Of a DNA stretch of 64,000 bases, positions 1 through 11,611 are shown in pieces. The first letter of the stretch is position 1. Each line of letters begins with the position of its first letter. Under the pieces are notes generated by a model that saw only the letters and a list, made by a program, of their open reading frames with translations, searched no databases and had not been told where the DNA came from. A program made the translations under genes and the position numbers. The stretch is taken from assembly GCA_002633005.1 (NCBI GenBank), contig NMRA01000179.1, positions 142,333 through 206,332 of the forward strand. Direction: 5' to 3'. Source of the stretch: Phoronis australis (lineage: Eukaryota; Phoronida; Phoronidae).

Positions 1-740
1 TAAACATTTTCAATCCAAACTAGAAAACAAACTTTTCGTCAATTGTATTGAAACACTTGCATATGCGTCCTTGAGATGGTCAGACCGCATGACCCTCATA
101 CAAGCAGAATATTTCCCAAAACAAACCAAGATGATCTGTGCGAGGGAAATGAACACTATGAGCAGTCTAGGATTTGAAAATTCATTTCGCTCTGTACAGT
201 TACTTAAATACTGTAATTATTTCTATGATTATTATTTGAATTTATGCAATAGGATTTGATAGGCGCAAACTGACCAGCAAAACATGTGCACTTTACCTCT
301 AATATTAACACCACCTCCGAATGAAAAACGGCCTAATATCCAGTTTGTACGTTTTACTGTATTATTTATGCAAGATAAATCGTGAATAAGCAATACAACA
401 AAACACACGGACATGACAAACGAAAAAATTTCTACGACACAAGACACCTTAAACATAAACAACATTTCGAAAATGTATAACAGCATTTGGCGATCTGAAG
501 AGGTCGTTTGGGGTAAAAACATTTGAGATAAGCAATAAAGACATTGATATTATTATACAAAACTTGATTGAAATATCTGACGAAACATTTCAAATATATG
601 GCAATGATGACGCTTTTCAGATTTTAGGGTAGCTGTTGACCTGGCTCAGACGCTAACTTAAAACGGCATTAAACCCGTGCTTTCTGTCAAAACAAAAAAG
701 AACAAGATTTAAGCCACACATACCGATATAAAATTGATCT
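1..740. other. Non-coding, A+T-rich intergenic DNA
   Basis: Only short chance reading frames are present on either strand, with no recognisable domain, no splice-bounded exon and no obvious repeat. Confidence 0.6.
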
Positions 741-747
741 CAAATTA

Positions 748-1235
748 TACCCCTTCCAAACGCCGTAACACCATTCAAGAGTCTATTAAATGCAAGCCGT
801 TACATACTTGCAGCTCACTGTAATATATTTCTACAATACATTATACACCGCAACACACTTCAACGAGTCCTACATGCGTGTTACAGTGCCCACAAAGCGA
901 CGGCCTTTTCTTTGAGCAACGAGAACAAGTGGGAAGTCGCGAGACTTAAGAGTTCTGGGATAGCGGTACTTTCATCTGAGGCTGTCATTTTGTAAATTCG
1001 GCACGAAATACAGATTGCCGCTAGTCTCGAATCTGAAAATAAGCGAGAATATTGGCAACACTAGTAAACATCGACTTGGTCCTGGAGCTCACTGTAACAC
1101 GCATGTAGGACACGTTGAAAAGTTTTACGGTGTATAAGTTAATGTATTGTAGAAATATATTACAGTGAGCTGCAAGCATGTAACGTCTTGCATTTAATAG
1201 ACTCTTGAGTTGTGTTACGGCGTTTGGAACGGGTG
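748..1235. repeat. Foldback (long inverted repeat) element, MITE-like
   Basis: Two arms of roughly 140-146 bp (about 748-888 and 1090-1235) are reverse complements with scattered mismatches and surround a unique spacer of about 200 bp. Shared landmarks are the outer block TTCCAAACGCCGTAACAC and the inner block CACTGTAACACGCATG. The spacer has no coding potential. This is the layout of a non-autonomous foldback or MITE DNA transposon. I could not define a clean target-site duplication, so the superfamily is unknown. Confidence 0.75.
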
Positions 1236-1379
1236 CAAATTGGCTCTTAGTGATTTACGGCTTAGGAAGAATTTAGAGGTCTCTATATCCTCAAACCAAA
1301 CTCTGAAAAAATAAGGAATTAACACTTCTTCTGGAACCCAGGTATCCCTTCTGAAGTGAGCAAGGAAAAAGAAAAGACA

Positions 1380-2065
1380 AATTAATTTAAAACCGGTAAG
1401 TTGTCATCAACATTGGAAAGACAAAAATTCTTAACTTAACCCCAGAGACAGAAACACCAATTGAAATAAATGGATCAATCCTGGAGGAAGTTGAACATTT
1501 CACATACCTTTGCAGCAAGATAGATAAAAAAGGGTGGACCGAAGGTGACATACGAGCAAGAATTGCCAAAGCCAGAACTGCATGTTACCGACTAATGAAA
1601 GTATGGAAAGCTAGGACACTCTCGCCGAAAACAAAATTGAGATTGTTCAACTAAAACGTGAAATCAGTCCTGTTATATGGATCAGAGACCTGGACAAACA
1701 CAAAAACAAACTTCAAGAGTCTGCAAACTTTTGTCAATTGATACCTGAGAAACATTTTGAGGATACAGTGGCCGGAAAGAATAAGAAATGAAGAATTGTG
1801 GGAAAGAACAGGACAGACACCAGTGGAAGAAGAGATCGGCAGAAGGAAATGACGCTGGATTGGACATACACTAAGAAGACCAACAAGTAACACTTCCAGA
1901 CACGTATTAAAGTGGAACCCACAGGGTAAACGAAATAGAGGCAGATCACGAATGACCTGGAGAAGATGCATCACCGATGACATGGAGAGGTTAGGATACT
2001 CATGGAGACAGCTAGAAGGAATCGCCCAGGACCTATACCCTGGTAGGGGTGACGGGCATTGATGA
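1380..2065 (+). pseudogene. Decayed LINE (non-LTR retrotransposon) reverse-transcriptase C-terminal fragment
   Basis: The plus strand translates, with several in-frame stops, into the C-terminal part of an endonuclease/reverse-transcriptase polyprotein. Recognisable blocks, in order, are a FTYLCSKID-like segment, ARIAKARTACYRLMKVW, SVLLYGSETW, LRNILRIQWPERIRNEELWE, RWIGHTLRRP, LKWNPQGKRNRGRSRMTWRR and LGYSWRQLEGIAQD. This order is typical of the region after the RT palm in LINEs common in marine invertebrates. The stops at several separate points show a dead, old copy. Its 5' part (endonuclease and RT core) is absent, as expected of 5'-truncated LINE insertions. The exact clade (CR1-, L2- or RTE-like) cannot be fixed here. 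The minus-strand reading frames over this span are shadows. Confidence 0.85.
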
Positions 2066-2204
2066 AATTACCTCAATCAAAACTCGTTTGCCGAAAACAC
2101 GGGTTTAATGCCCCTTGAAAAACAAAATTAAAGCCCCAAATGGTATTACATTGAACTTGCAGGATGCTTTCACTATGGTCGCTGGTTCCGTTCACAAAAT
2201 TGTA

Positions 2205-2228
2205 ACACACANACACACACATATATAT
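2205..2228. repeat. CA/TA microsatellite with one ambiguous base
   Basis: A CA dinucleotide run passes into TA. Position 2212 is an unresolved n in the assembly. Confidence 0.85.
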
Positions 2229-4797
2229 CCGGCAGAGATTTTAATTTTCCCTTCCGCCAGAAATCGCTGTTGTCCATACTGCACACGTACGATTGGAGTA
2301 GTTTACACTAGCGACACTGAACACGCGCGATGTCGGAAATTATAATGGCAGTGCTACCTGGTCACACAGGTAAATCTTATTTCAAAAATGGATCCATGGT
2401 GCATAATTTTTAAGAAGTCGTAAAGCATTTAGTAGTAAAATTTTTGACAGATGGACGACACACATCAACATTCCAATACTATATCTACTTATTGCACAGA
2501 CGGATGTGGGATACCGTAAGAGTAATTCAGACAAAAATATTTGAAGGAAAGTTTTCGCGTATTCCCTTAAAACTGCATGTCACCGTCGTTTTTAGGTGTT
2601 GCCCCCTAAATCCGCCTATGGATCATCTGTTTTACCACTTCCACGATAAAAATAAATCATGTAAACATACAGTAACGCAACGTTCTACCTGAGAAATCAG
2701 GGCAATAAACATGCGTGTATACAAAAATAGATAAGACTGGATAGCGGGTAAAACATGGTCAGGTGGAAAGGTCATTACGTCACTTGTTTTACACGATCCG
2801 TTGTTTGGACCGCTAATTGTCACACGTGACGTTCGAATACTACACGTGCTGACTGACTGACTCCCTGTGCATGATGGTAACAAGGAGTGTACTAGTACTA
2901 CTACACTCCTTGGTGGTAACTTGAGAGCAAGAAAGGGAAGGATTGTGGCAAGAATGCATCGAGGATCCTGCTACGTGAAATGCAGCGCTCACTGCTCAAC
3001 ATTGACGAGGATAACCACGTAAAAAATTAAAAAAGGGTTTGCCCTAAAATTCGCTGTCTGAAGTTTTTAATTAAAAATACGACTGGGAAAGTATCTGTAA
3101 GTTGCTTCTGTTGATTAAGAAATTGTGTAAGTAAAAGTTAAAAATGTGTTGAAATTTTGAGACACGCTGAGGAGACTTAGCCATTTTAACATATCAATCG
3201 ATATCACCGACCGCTATAAAATACATACTCTCACACTAACCATGTACGTCTTGTTGATTTTGTTGAAAACTTTGTGATCAATTTAAAACCAACGTGGATG
3301 GTAGTGGATACATCTAGATAACCAAAAATTTTCAAAGAATTAAAACAAATTAAAATTGGTTTAATAATTATTTGTTGGTTTCAAATACAACAGAAATTAT
3401 TTATTGTGATAGACAACTATTTAAAAAATTGTATGACTGTTATAAATTCTTTCACAATTTTGTCGAGTTATTTCAATGGATAATTTTAGATTTTTCTGAA
3501 TGTTGTTTACAAACGAGTGGTGTTTTCTCTTTAGTTGCTGTTAGTGTTTTGGTTTATATTTAATTTCAAAGCAGCATGAACCTTTCCACATAAATTAGAA
3601 AATTAAAATATTACGATTATTGTCCTTGTTAGAGGTCCGCCATCAGAGACGTTAAGTCAAATTTGTTTAATGTCAACTTCATGTATCCGTACAAAATGCT
3701 AATTAAAGTCACACTTTTTATAGCCTTTTTGTAAACAATCTCAGAACAGCCTAGAATTTAAATGTTATCCTTTAAACCACTTCAGTTCCATCGTTAATGC
3801 ATGAAACATTGAAATGCTTAACGTTAATTCAAATGTTCTTCATGAACTCATCAAGTCTTGAAACTTAGCTGCGAGAGCGCAAAATACAATTCATTCTCCA
3901 CACAGTGGTGACAGCGCTAAGATCGCGCTAACGACAACACGGGAATGGCAAATATAACGTTCAAGTGCGTGCATGAATACTGTTTGCAGATCCCAATCAC
4001 GCTTCCTCAAAGTATCTATGAACACATTGTTCTATGTTTTATATTACTTGTACGTGTAATCACACTACCACAGTTCTCAATCATTTCTTAATAGCACTGC
4101 ATCTCACAGTCACGCATGAAATTTCCGAAAAAGCAAACGAAAAAACAGAACAGCTTTCCGTAAGGTTAGATTCTTACGAGTTTGGCGAGATCACAAAAGT
4201 AGTCGCGAGATACCGCTATGCAGCTCAAAGCAGGTTATCCGACTAAGTAGCTATTATTTTCTAGTACTTAGTATTACGGAAAGGGCACTGACCTTTATTT
4301 TACATCTAATGTTTCTACGTAAGTGAACAATTCCCCCAAAAGAGCGATAACAATACTATAATGCCATAGGCTTTTCCGCTTATGCGCTATGAAGTGACCA
4401 TAAACGCTCACATCTCGAAAAAAACTCTGTGTACGTAACAAATTGACTGGCAGTCAACGGATGTTTCAATCTAGAACCTACAGTAGCTTCGATTAAACAG
4501 CGGATGATTTTCCACGCAATCTGTCACCGAAAATGGGTACACGTAACCCGATCTAAAATCTCATTTACACGAGCAGTTGACAAGGAGGAGTTGACACGGA
4601 ACAGCCGATCGGGCGCAAGTATGCGTGTAAACAGGGTGGTGTTCTGCAGCTGTCTCTAGTCTAAAAAAATCTAGCCAAATTCCCGTGTTTTCATATAAAA
4701 TACACGACAAGATCTCACATCTTTTCGCAAAGTCTTGCTTTTTAGCAAGGTGTTAGCGTTTTTCAACTATACCCAGGACTGGCAATGTGCAAGTTCG
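2229..4797. other. Intergenic DNA with a solitary transposon-end motif
   Basis: No supported gene. At 2601-2620 there is a lone copy of the CCCCCTAAATCCGCCTATG end motif that terminates the element at 8601-9684. A short hairpin (CAAGGAGTGTA ... TACACTCCTTG) lies at 2881-2911. The remainder is A+T-rich with short chance frames only. Confidence 0.55.
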
Positions 4798-5945
4798 CAC
4801 AGTGGGAGAAAGTGGGGCACCTTGAGCCATGGGGCACTGTGTTCCTTTGCTTGCCAAATTAAAATAAACCAATACTTTGGCACCAGATGTCACTTGCATG
4901 TGCTCCTGCTGGCAAGGTGTGAAACCATTTTGTATCATTTTCTGTTTCGCGCAGGTTTAGATTTTGTAGCGTGTTGTTGATAATTTGCCGACTTCAGTAA
5001 AATTCCAAGGTAAGTTAGTTTTCCTTCTGTAATAAACGATAGCCTAGACACACGGGAACTGAACAGCTGTAATAATACGTGTAGAAATGGGCTATAAGCA
5101 GCCACACATTTCAATGTTGAGAGTTGACCTAATTTTGAGTTACTCGTGTTTTGCTTAAGATTTGAGCCATAGTGTGCGGGGCAGGTTGAGCCATAGCTCA
5201 TAGTGCACCAACTTAAACAACTTTTAAATATTTTGATGCAACTTTGTTGTAGAAAATGATTAGAAAATATCAACGAAAGTCTAATAAAGGAATGTATGAC
5301 AGTGAGATTGTTCTTTCGATGACGTATTAGACATCCGTCTGATGCCGCATTTTTCCACTGCTGGAGCCACCGCATCGAAAAAGCGCCAACGTGGATATGC
5401 AAAGGTGCTGACAAGCAACCCTGAAAAAAGAAAGCTGATGAAAAAAGAACGCCAAAGAACTGAAAAAAAAAATCAACCGGGCACGTCATTCATGACCTCA
5501 CAGCAAAGCGATCCAGTAAAGGTGTTGGAGACTTTAAGCGTGACTCGTGTTTGGATTAAAACCTGGGTTAAACTGGTAGTTAGGTTATTTTTTATTTCAT
5601 CAAACAACATGAAGTATCAATTCAAAGACATTCTTTAAGTAACCAAATATATTTTTAAAATATTGGATGCGTTTTATTGACTTTACTTTGTTATGGATCA
5701 AAGTGCCCCATGCCTGGATCAAAGTGCCCCATAGTTGGGGTACTTTGAGCCATCTGACTGACTAACATAAAATACCAAAAAAAAAACATCTCGCACGTTT
5801 TCAATTGTTTTTGTTTTTGTTGTATTTAATAAAGACACACTGTAGTTAATTATCGTGTTTTAGTTTTTGGAATTAGTTTCTTTATTTAGATGTTAAGACC
5901 AATAATTTGGAAATTGGCTCATAGTGCCCCACTTTCTCCTGCTCC
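4798..5945. mobile_element. Non-autonomous pogo-like (Tc1/mariner superfamily) DNA transposon
   Basis: The element is bounded by inverted ends: GGGAGAAAGTGGGGCAC followed by TTGAGCC on the left (4804 onward), and GGCTCATAGTGCCCCACTTTCTCC on the right (ending about 5940). Inside are further degenerate GTGCCCCAT / TTGAGCCAT blocks (about 5165-5210 and 5695-5755), as is common for subterminal repeats. The interior keeps a decayed transposase piece (see 5342-5638). Length is about 1.15 kb, well short of an autonomous pogo-like element, so it is an internally deleted derivative. The TA duplication expected of the superfamily is not evident. Confidence 0.7.
5342..5638 (+). pseudogene. Fragment resembling the C-terminal part of a pogo-like DDE transposase
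   Basis: The frame contains a basic stretch with KKRQRGYAKVLTSNPEKRKL. This matches the 'KR-x-G-x-A-x-LTS-x-P-x-K' signature seen after the DDE domain of many pogo/Jerky-type transposases. No DDE catalytic core, HTH or CENPB-type domain is present, and the residues beyond about position 70 look random. Given the enclosing inverted ends, I read this as a remnant carried by a deletion derivative, not a host gene. Confidence 0.55.
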
Positions 5946-8600
5946 ATTATCTCATACACGTATAAAAAACAAACTGGGGCAAGACTAAAGGGATCATTTG
6001 TCTGTTACGCCTGCGCAGTGGCGTATATACGGGTGGTCTGCTGCCCTCGGCATGCGCAAACAGTCTTCCGTGTAAATGATTAATGCTCATCCAGTTTGTG
6101 ATCTAATACCGTGTAAATGCGACTTAAGTGAAAAAATTAGAAGCAGACGGTGGTAAAAATACAATAACTTGGTGACCAGGTCTCAATTGCTACCAAGCAA
6201 AAGACGTTACAGTCACGAGTAAACAAGAATGTGCACTGCCGAGCAGAAATGGCATAGGATATCTTCAAAAATAGCATATAAAAAGTTTGACATAAAATTT
6301 CTCTTGGTTCATATGTCTTAATGTTCTACAATGATCATGTACCCAACAAAATGTATTTCAGTGTTATATGACACCTACAAACGTTTAAACGTTTAAGGCG
6401 ACTTTCATTTTACCAGTTGGTGCAAGGACGACATCTGTCCTACACCTGTACCAGTACATGAATTCGGATAATCACGTGGGACCGTCCGTTTCCCAACATG
6501 CTGACGAACTGTTTTCTGGTCTCAATCTATTCAAGCGTTAAAAAGAGGAGCCTGCATTTGTACGCATCACTTGGTCAATATAAAGTCTCTCATTCAATTG
6601 AACACTATTCAATTTCATCTACTAACGTCGCGTCTTTGGTTTAAAACAACGAATCAGACCTTACTTGATTAACGGAAAACAATACAAGCATTCAAAAAGT
6701 GGAAACTTATCGTTTTCTGAACAAAAATGACACGAATTGTGAAGGTTGATTGCTTGGTGATCATCAGAGTGTAACCTATAATGAAAAGACCTGCACGGGT
6801 AGCCGTGCGTAAAACATGCATTCTGACCACACCTGTAAACGTTACGAGGAATGTGAGAAGCATTTTAGGGATTTCCAACTGTTAACTTTGTTTTTACTAT
6901 TCTTAGGGATCTGAATAAGATTCAATTATAGGAGCGTTATTGTTGTTGCGTCTGAAAAAATGCATTGTTGAGATTTTTGTTGGATTGGATTTCTTAAAAT
7001 TAGTAGCTTTGACCACAGTGTTTTTTTATTTTATTATAAAAAGCCATTTTTCGCCGATGTCTGTCAGATATTCGCTGAAATCAAGGCCGATGACTATACC
7101 AGATAAAGAGACCTGGAACGCGAAAAATAGACTAAATTGCATTATTCAGAATGGTTCTATGGCAGTGAAACACCAATTCAAGCTGGTCCCCAGGTATTTT
7201 TACGGTTTATTTGTAAAGATTTTGAATTTCTGTAGATTTCAAAGAATTTTCTTTTAGTTTCAAATTTCCAAAGAAAAAATACGATCTGTCAACTGCTTGT
7301 CACTGTCGATTTTTCTTCCAAAAGGCAAATCACGTTTGTGATTCTTTCCCACCAGGGGAAGTGAAGGACTCTGTACTAAGCGCAGCGAGATGATACATTC
7401 GTCAGGAATAGTTAGAAGATATTTTGGCGAGCTTTCGCGTTCCATGCCTACCTATCATGGATATGCTTATAATATTTATCCGTTTAGCGAATGGGATTTA
7501 TCTCCGCCAGCAGAGCTCATGAATGCGAGTGCGGGGGTCGCAGGTTCGAATACGTACTTCGACTGATTCCAGAAAATCACTAATCTCGCGGATAATCTCC
7601 CTTTAAGTATAAAAAATATTTCACGTGCCACTTTTAATGTCAATACTACTAAGTAAGCGGCCATTCCTATATTACATATTCGCCGAACGACGTGTCTCAA
7701 AGATGTTTCCGGAGATGAAAACGAGACTTCGGCATCACCTTGAGGCATCCAGTAATATGCGATCATAAGCTTTAAAATGAAAATGTCAGCAACCATCACC
7801 TCGAAAAGATAATGACCTCTATCGTAGAGTTGTTACGTAAGCGATGTGTTGGTACGCTTGTACAGTGTAGTATTTTTAGCGGCGGAACTCGTTTAATTAC
7901 CTACTCATTTTCAACGAAGGTGAGATGATGATGGCATTCCTCACGCCAATAAGTGGAAAACTCTGAAAATCATCATCCGGTACTACGTCACATCACCATC
8001 AACATTTGACAGCACGAGATATCTTAATTATTAGCTTTGACGAAAAATTAATGAATCGCGCCATAGACTTTGTAATTGGTTTATGTAATTCAGTGTTTGT
8101 GAAACACGATTACCATGAATACAATGTACATGTAACTAAAGAGAAGTGTCGGCAGGTCAGTGACTTAAAGGAGACTTGAAGGGCAAAATTAGCAAATACA
8201 GAATTCATTGCAAACTGTCATTTGAAAAATCGTAATGAATAATACCATGAAGGGGCCCTTACGCAGGTAAACGCGTTTCTCATTTCGAACCATGAATTAT
8301 GCAATCACTCTGTCAGTCTTGATACTGAGTGTACCTAGTCCAGTGAGAGTAGATTTCTAAATTCAGTCAAAAGCGGTAGATACTAGGTGATAGCTTGACT
8401 TGGTTACAGAAAGTATTGCGCGTGTTTCTCATAATCAAAAATAAAGTGTTCTGCTACAGGTGTTTGTGAATATTAATGGTCGGGGTAGTCAATTCCTCAT
8501 TTTTTTGCGCCAACCCGCTTTGGTCGCACGTATTGTGATTTACAGTCATGCGTATTTAGACACTGTGTAAAGTATCACAGATTATTTGAAAGAGGGATAC
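5946..8600. other. Intergenic DNA, no supported gene
   Basis: Frames are short and low in coding character. A block around 7085-7180 (CCTGGAACGCGAAAAATAG, then AATTGCATTATTCAG) recurs in diverged form at about 36787-36855, so it is a dispersed repeat. A tRNA-like B box lies near 7543. Confidence 0.5.
7483..7560 (+). repeat. Possible tRNA-derived SINE head
   Basis: An A-box-like TTAGCGAATGGG is followed about 55 bp later by a good B box, GGTTCGAATAC, preceded by GGGGGTCGCA. The spacing fits an internal Pol III promoter. No full cloverleaf is evident and the SINE body was not delimited. Confidence 0.3.
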
Positions 8601-8824
8601 CAGTGGCGGATCTAGGATATCACAAGGGGGGGAGCAACATTTTGTACGGCTGTAAGCATTTACGCCCCCCACGATTGTAGATGCGTATAGCACGGAATGG
8701 GGGGAGGTCGGGAAATTTTTCTGTTTTTTCCTTTAAAAATCAAGCATTTTCCTTGATTCCTGAAGTAGTATCCAAAAAAAAGACACAAAAAAACACGGCG
8801 AACGTGTCAAACAGGAAAAACTGT

Positions 8825-8894
8825 GTATACCACAGACTCGAACTCACGACCTGTCGGATATAGAGCGCGTGCTTAACCACTACATCACCACGAG
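8825..8894 (-). repeat. tRNA-derived segment (SINE head or tRNA pseudogene)
   Basis: On the minus strand, GTGGTGATGTAGTGGTTAAG (D-arm/A-box-like) is followed by GGTCGTGAGTTCGAGTCTG (T-arm/B box). The order and spacing are tRNA-like, but the acceptor stem does not pair well, so this is most likely a SINE head rather than a working tRNA gene. Confidence 0.5.
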
Positions 8895-9568
8895 TTAACT
8901 ACGAATACTGTAGAGTGCTACGAGACCTACTTGTTTATGGTCCACAGCGTTTGCGCGCGAAACCTACTTCTTTTTGTAATGCTTATTACACGTTTTATAT
9001 TTTGTGCAATCGGTTCTTAACAAATTCGTTGTATTTAAAATAGTCTTCAAATGCCCAAAAGACCAAATCAGTTTTTCGTGTTGGCAATAATGACGGGATT
9101 GATTTGGAAATCGTCTTAAGTTAAGGTTTGACAAAGAGAGAATTATGAGTTTCTGAGTGATTCACCAATTCACGATTAAAATTTACATCTTACCAGCAGT
9201 TTCTGTTTTTTCATCGTCACTCAGGTTCCATTTCCTTTAAAAAATGAAGTAAATTTTCTTCATTGCACAGTGGAGCAGACGACGGAAACGGAGTCGTAGT
9301 GCGCAGCGCCACTGTCAGTCGCCTGGGATATCGCGGGAGAGCTTATACTTAGCCATAGTTCCGTTACGAAAGCGCCGTGTTCCGAATTTGACACTTGAAA
9401 TTGGATCTGAGCCCCCCCCTCCCCAAACACTAAAACTGCACACATTTAAATCTTGTTTCATCCGTATCATTTTAATTACCGGGATTAATTAATAAACTTA
9501 ACATTTCCCTACGCTCTTGCTGATTTATTTTTGTTTGCGGCAGCCAAGGGGGGGGGGGGGGGGGGGGG

Positions 9569-9638
9569 NNNNNNNNNNNNNNNNNNNNNNNNNNNNNNNN
9601 NNNNNNNNNNNNNNNNNNNNNNNNNNNNNNNNNNNNNN
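9569..9638. other. Assembly gap (70 n) within a poly-G tract
   Basis: A run of 21 G (9548-9568) leads into 70 unresolved bases and then 12 more G. The length of the tract is unknown and the n count may be nominal. Reading frames that cross it are meaningless. Confidence 0.95.
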
Positions 9639-9689
9639 GGGGGGGGGGGGCGGGCCCCCTGGGCCCCCCCTAAATCCGCCTATGGATAC

Positions 9690-10743
9690 TGTACTGTATA
9701 TATTTCGAAAGACAAAAGGATCAAAGTTAACCAAACTCATTTTGTTAGCGGCGCTTTCGTGACAGTCGGGTACACTACATGTATGTATGTTGTCCTGATA
9801 ACACATACGCGAGGACGGCATGTTTTCCTATATAAATTCACAGAACCTTACTCGGAAATTTAGAAGTTCGGAGTTTCATTGAACGATACAAAGATTTGCA
9901 ATCGGCTTCACTCAGAACGAATGCGTACAGACGATAACTTTCATATTTTTTTAACTTTCTGGGCACTTAAGAACTGTGGATTAGGGATCTTTGAAATGCG
10001 AAAAACCAAGAGCCTAAACAGATTTGGAGGTCACTTTCATCTTACTGCTCTGTATTCAGGAACCTAAGCCTTTCATCGAATTTCACCATCGCCTTGCAAG
10101 AAGCAATGGATTTCGTCTAGAGATTTGCATGGATTACTAACAAAACTACACGGACATTCCCAGTACGTACACTTTAGTTTCTCTGGTCCCCCACAGGTGG
10201 TGACATCATATACTTCCTCGTATTGATCAATTTGTTTCTCAGAAATTTTTTGTTTCTCACGGTCACTACGCGGAAATACATGCTGAAAGATGCACTGCAA
10301 GAGCTGACTGATAAAAGCAAACTCAAATGCTATAGCTATCTATAAGAACTTGTAAAATGTTTTGGGCATGGATAAAGACTTTGTCACAATCTGCGAAAGT
10401 AACAATTCTCTTAACTGTCATACGTGTCTACGATGACGATCTAGTAGCATACTAGATTTCACTGAGTTAGGAACAGAAAAACTAACAAGACTCCAATTCT
10501 CTGTTCCACACGATGAGAAAAACATGCTTAACGACAAATGACCACTTTGAGTTGATCTGGCTACATCAAAAAAGATTAAACTAATGAAAATCGATATTTA
10601 TCACCAAATTTCATTTACAACAAACCACCAGGTCATTTTTGTGAAAAATTGATACATACCAATCTAAAATATCTTGAGAAACTTTCTACCTATGTTGTCG
10701 CTATTGCACGTGCCAGTTAATCCTTCTGATATATATATATATA
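9690..10743. other. Intergenic DNA, no supported gene
   Basis: Short chance frames only. A TA microsatellite (about 10730-10745) abuts the next mobile element. Confidence 0.55.
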
Positions 10744-11611
10744 TAGATTACTACATGGCGAAGTCGTTATCCCCCGTTATCTAGAGCCCGAGTGGATTTT
10801 GGAGAATTATCGCCCGAGGGGCTTTAGCCCCGAGGGTGATAATTCTCCAAAATCCACGAAGGCTCTAGATAAGGGGGGTAACGGCTGAGAACATGTAATA
10901 ATCTATTTATACCACATACTAAACGAGAAACATTGCAATGAATCGATTTACCTTTTCTGACTCTCCACGGCTTTGTAACTACTTTCTATGTCAGAGGCCC
11001 GGGGTCGGAGGTCGTGACCTTTTAAGAAAAACCGGGCTATTTTTGTCAAATAATGCTTTTACTCAAAACCAATTGAAAACTTAAATATAATAGAAATAAA
11101 TTGAATTTATAAATTAAGGTTTACCAACTATTATAGCTTAAAACACGTTTTTTTCACGCTAAGCTTCGACCGGGAAATTATCGTCTGCTAAAGTAGGTTA
11201 CCACTGGTAACTGAATATAATCCTCAAGTCAAAGATCCTGACGACACGATACCCGCATTCAAACTGGAGATCGTTGATTTACAAGTAAGAGGATCTGAGA
11301 GAAAAAATTCACTGAATTAAGATATCATTTTATGGAAATTATGTGTCTTATTTTTCGTAGCGTATAAGCACAGTACAATGCGGTTTGTTGAACATGGGAT
11401 TATTGCGCGTGCTCATTTAAGTATTCTATTTTCACTCTTGATGACGTCAGTCGCTGCATGGTGTAGTGGTAAAGTCGGCGACCAGCAATTTCAAGGTCCC
11501 GGGTTCGACTCCGTCCTCGGTTTCCTGCCAAATCGTTATCTCACTAGTGAGATAACTTGATGGGTTATTACACGGTTGTATCTGCCATTTGACGCTAATA
11601 CTGTGGTATAA
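10744..11611. mobile_element. One-armed copy of a nested-palindrome element
   Basis: The copy starts with a 162-bp near-perfect palindrome (10744-10905) running from TAGATTACTACATGGCG to ACATGTAATAATCTA, with CGAGGGGCTTTAGCCCCGAG at its centre. It continues for about 700 bp of sequence closely matching the left arm of the full element at 25690-27325: the GGGGTCGGAGGTCGTGACCTTT block, the tRNA-like module, and the ATTACACGGTTGTATCTGCC block. Similarity stops around 11611. The second, inverted arm is missing, so this is a half element or a deletion product. Confidence 0.8.
11453..11521 (+). repeat. tRNA-like module inside the nested-palindrome element
   Basis: The segment GCTGCATGGTGTAGTGGTAA followed by AAGTCGGCGACC, then GGTCCCGGGTTCGACTCC and CCTCGG, has D-arm and T-arm signatures in tRNA order over 69 bp. 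The acceptor ends (GCTGCA/CTCGG) pair only partly. The same module is in both arms of the 25690-27325 copy, so it is a component of the mobile element. Confidence 0.6.

Larger units (their letters stand above)
8601..9684. mobile_element. DNA-transposon-like element with CAGTGGCGGAT / ATCCGCCTATG ends (hAT-like)
   Basis: The left end is CAGTGGCGGATCTAGG. The right end is CCTAAATCCGCCTATG, whose reverse complement CATAGGCGGATTTAGG matches it closely. The two ends are flanked by a 5-bp direct repeat GATAC (8596-8600 and 9685-9689). G-rich or C-rich runs lie inside both ends. The interior has no transposase. It contains a tRNA-derived segment and the assembly gap. The superfamily is a guess (hAT-type CAG starts, though hAT duplications are normally 8 bp). 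Related solo ends occur at 2601-2620 and 20872, and a complete mini-copy at 13426-13577. Confidence 0.55.

Noticed and set aside
4935-5489. 184-codon minus frame as a gene
   Set aside because: It lies inside a transposon derivative, opposite the transposase remnant, and has no recognisable domain.
9517-9863. Glycine- or proline-rich frames across the gap
   Set aside because: They are translations of poly-G/poly-C and unresolved bases.
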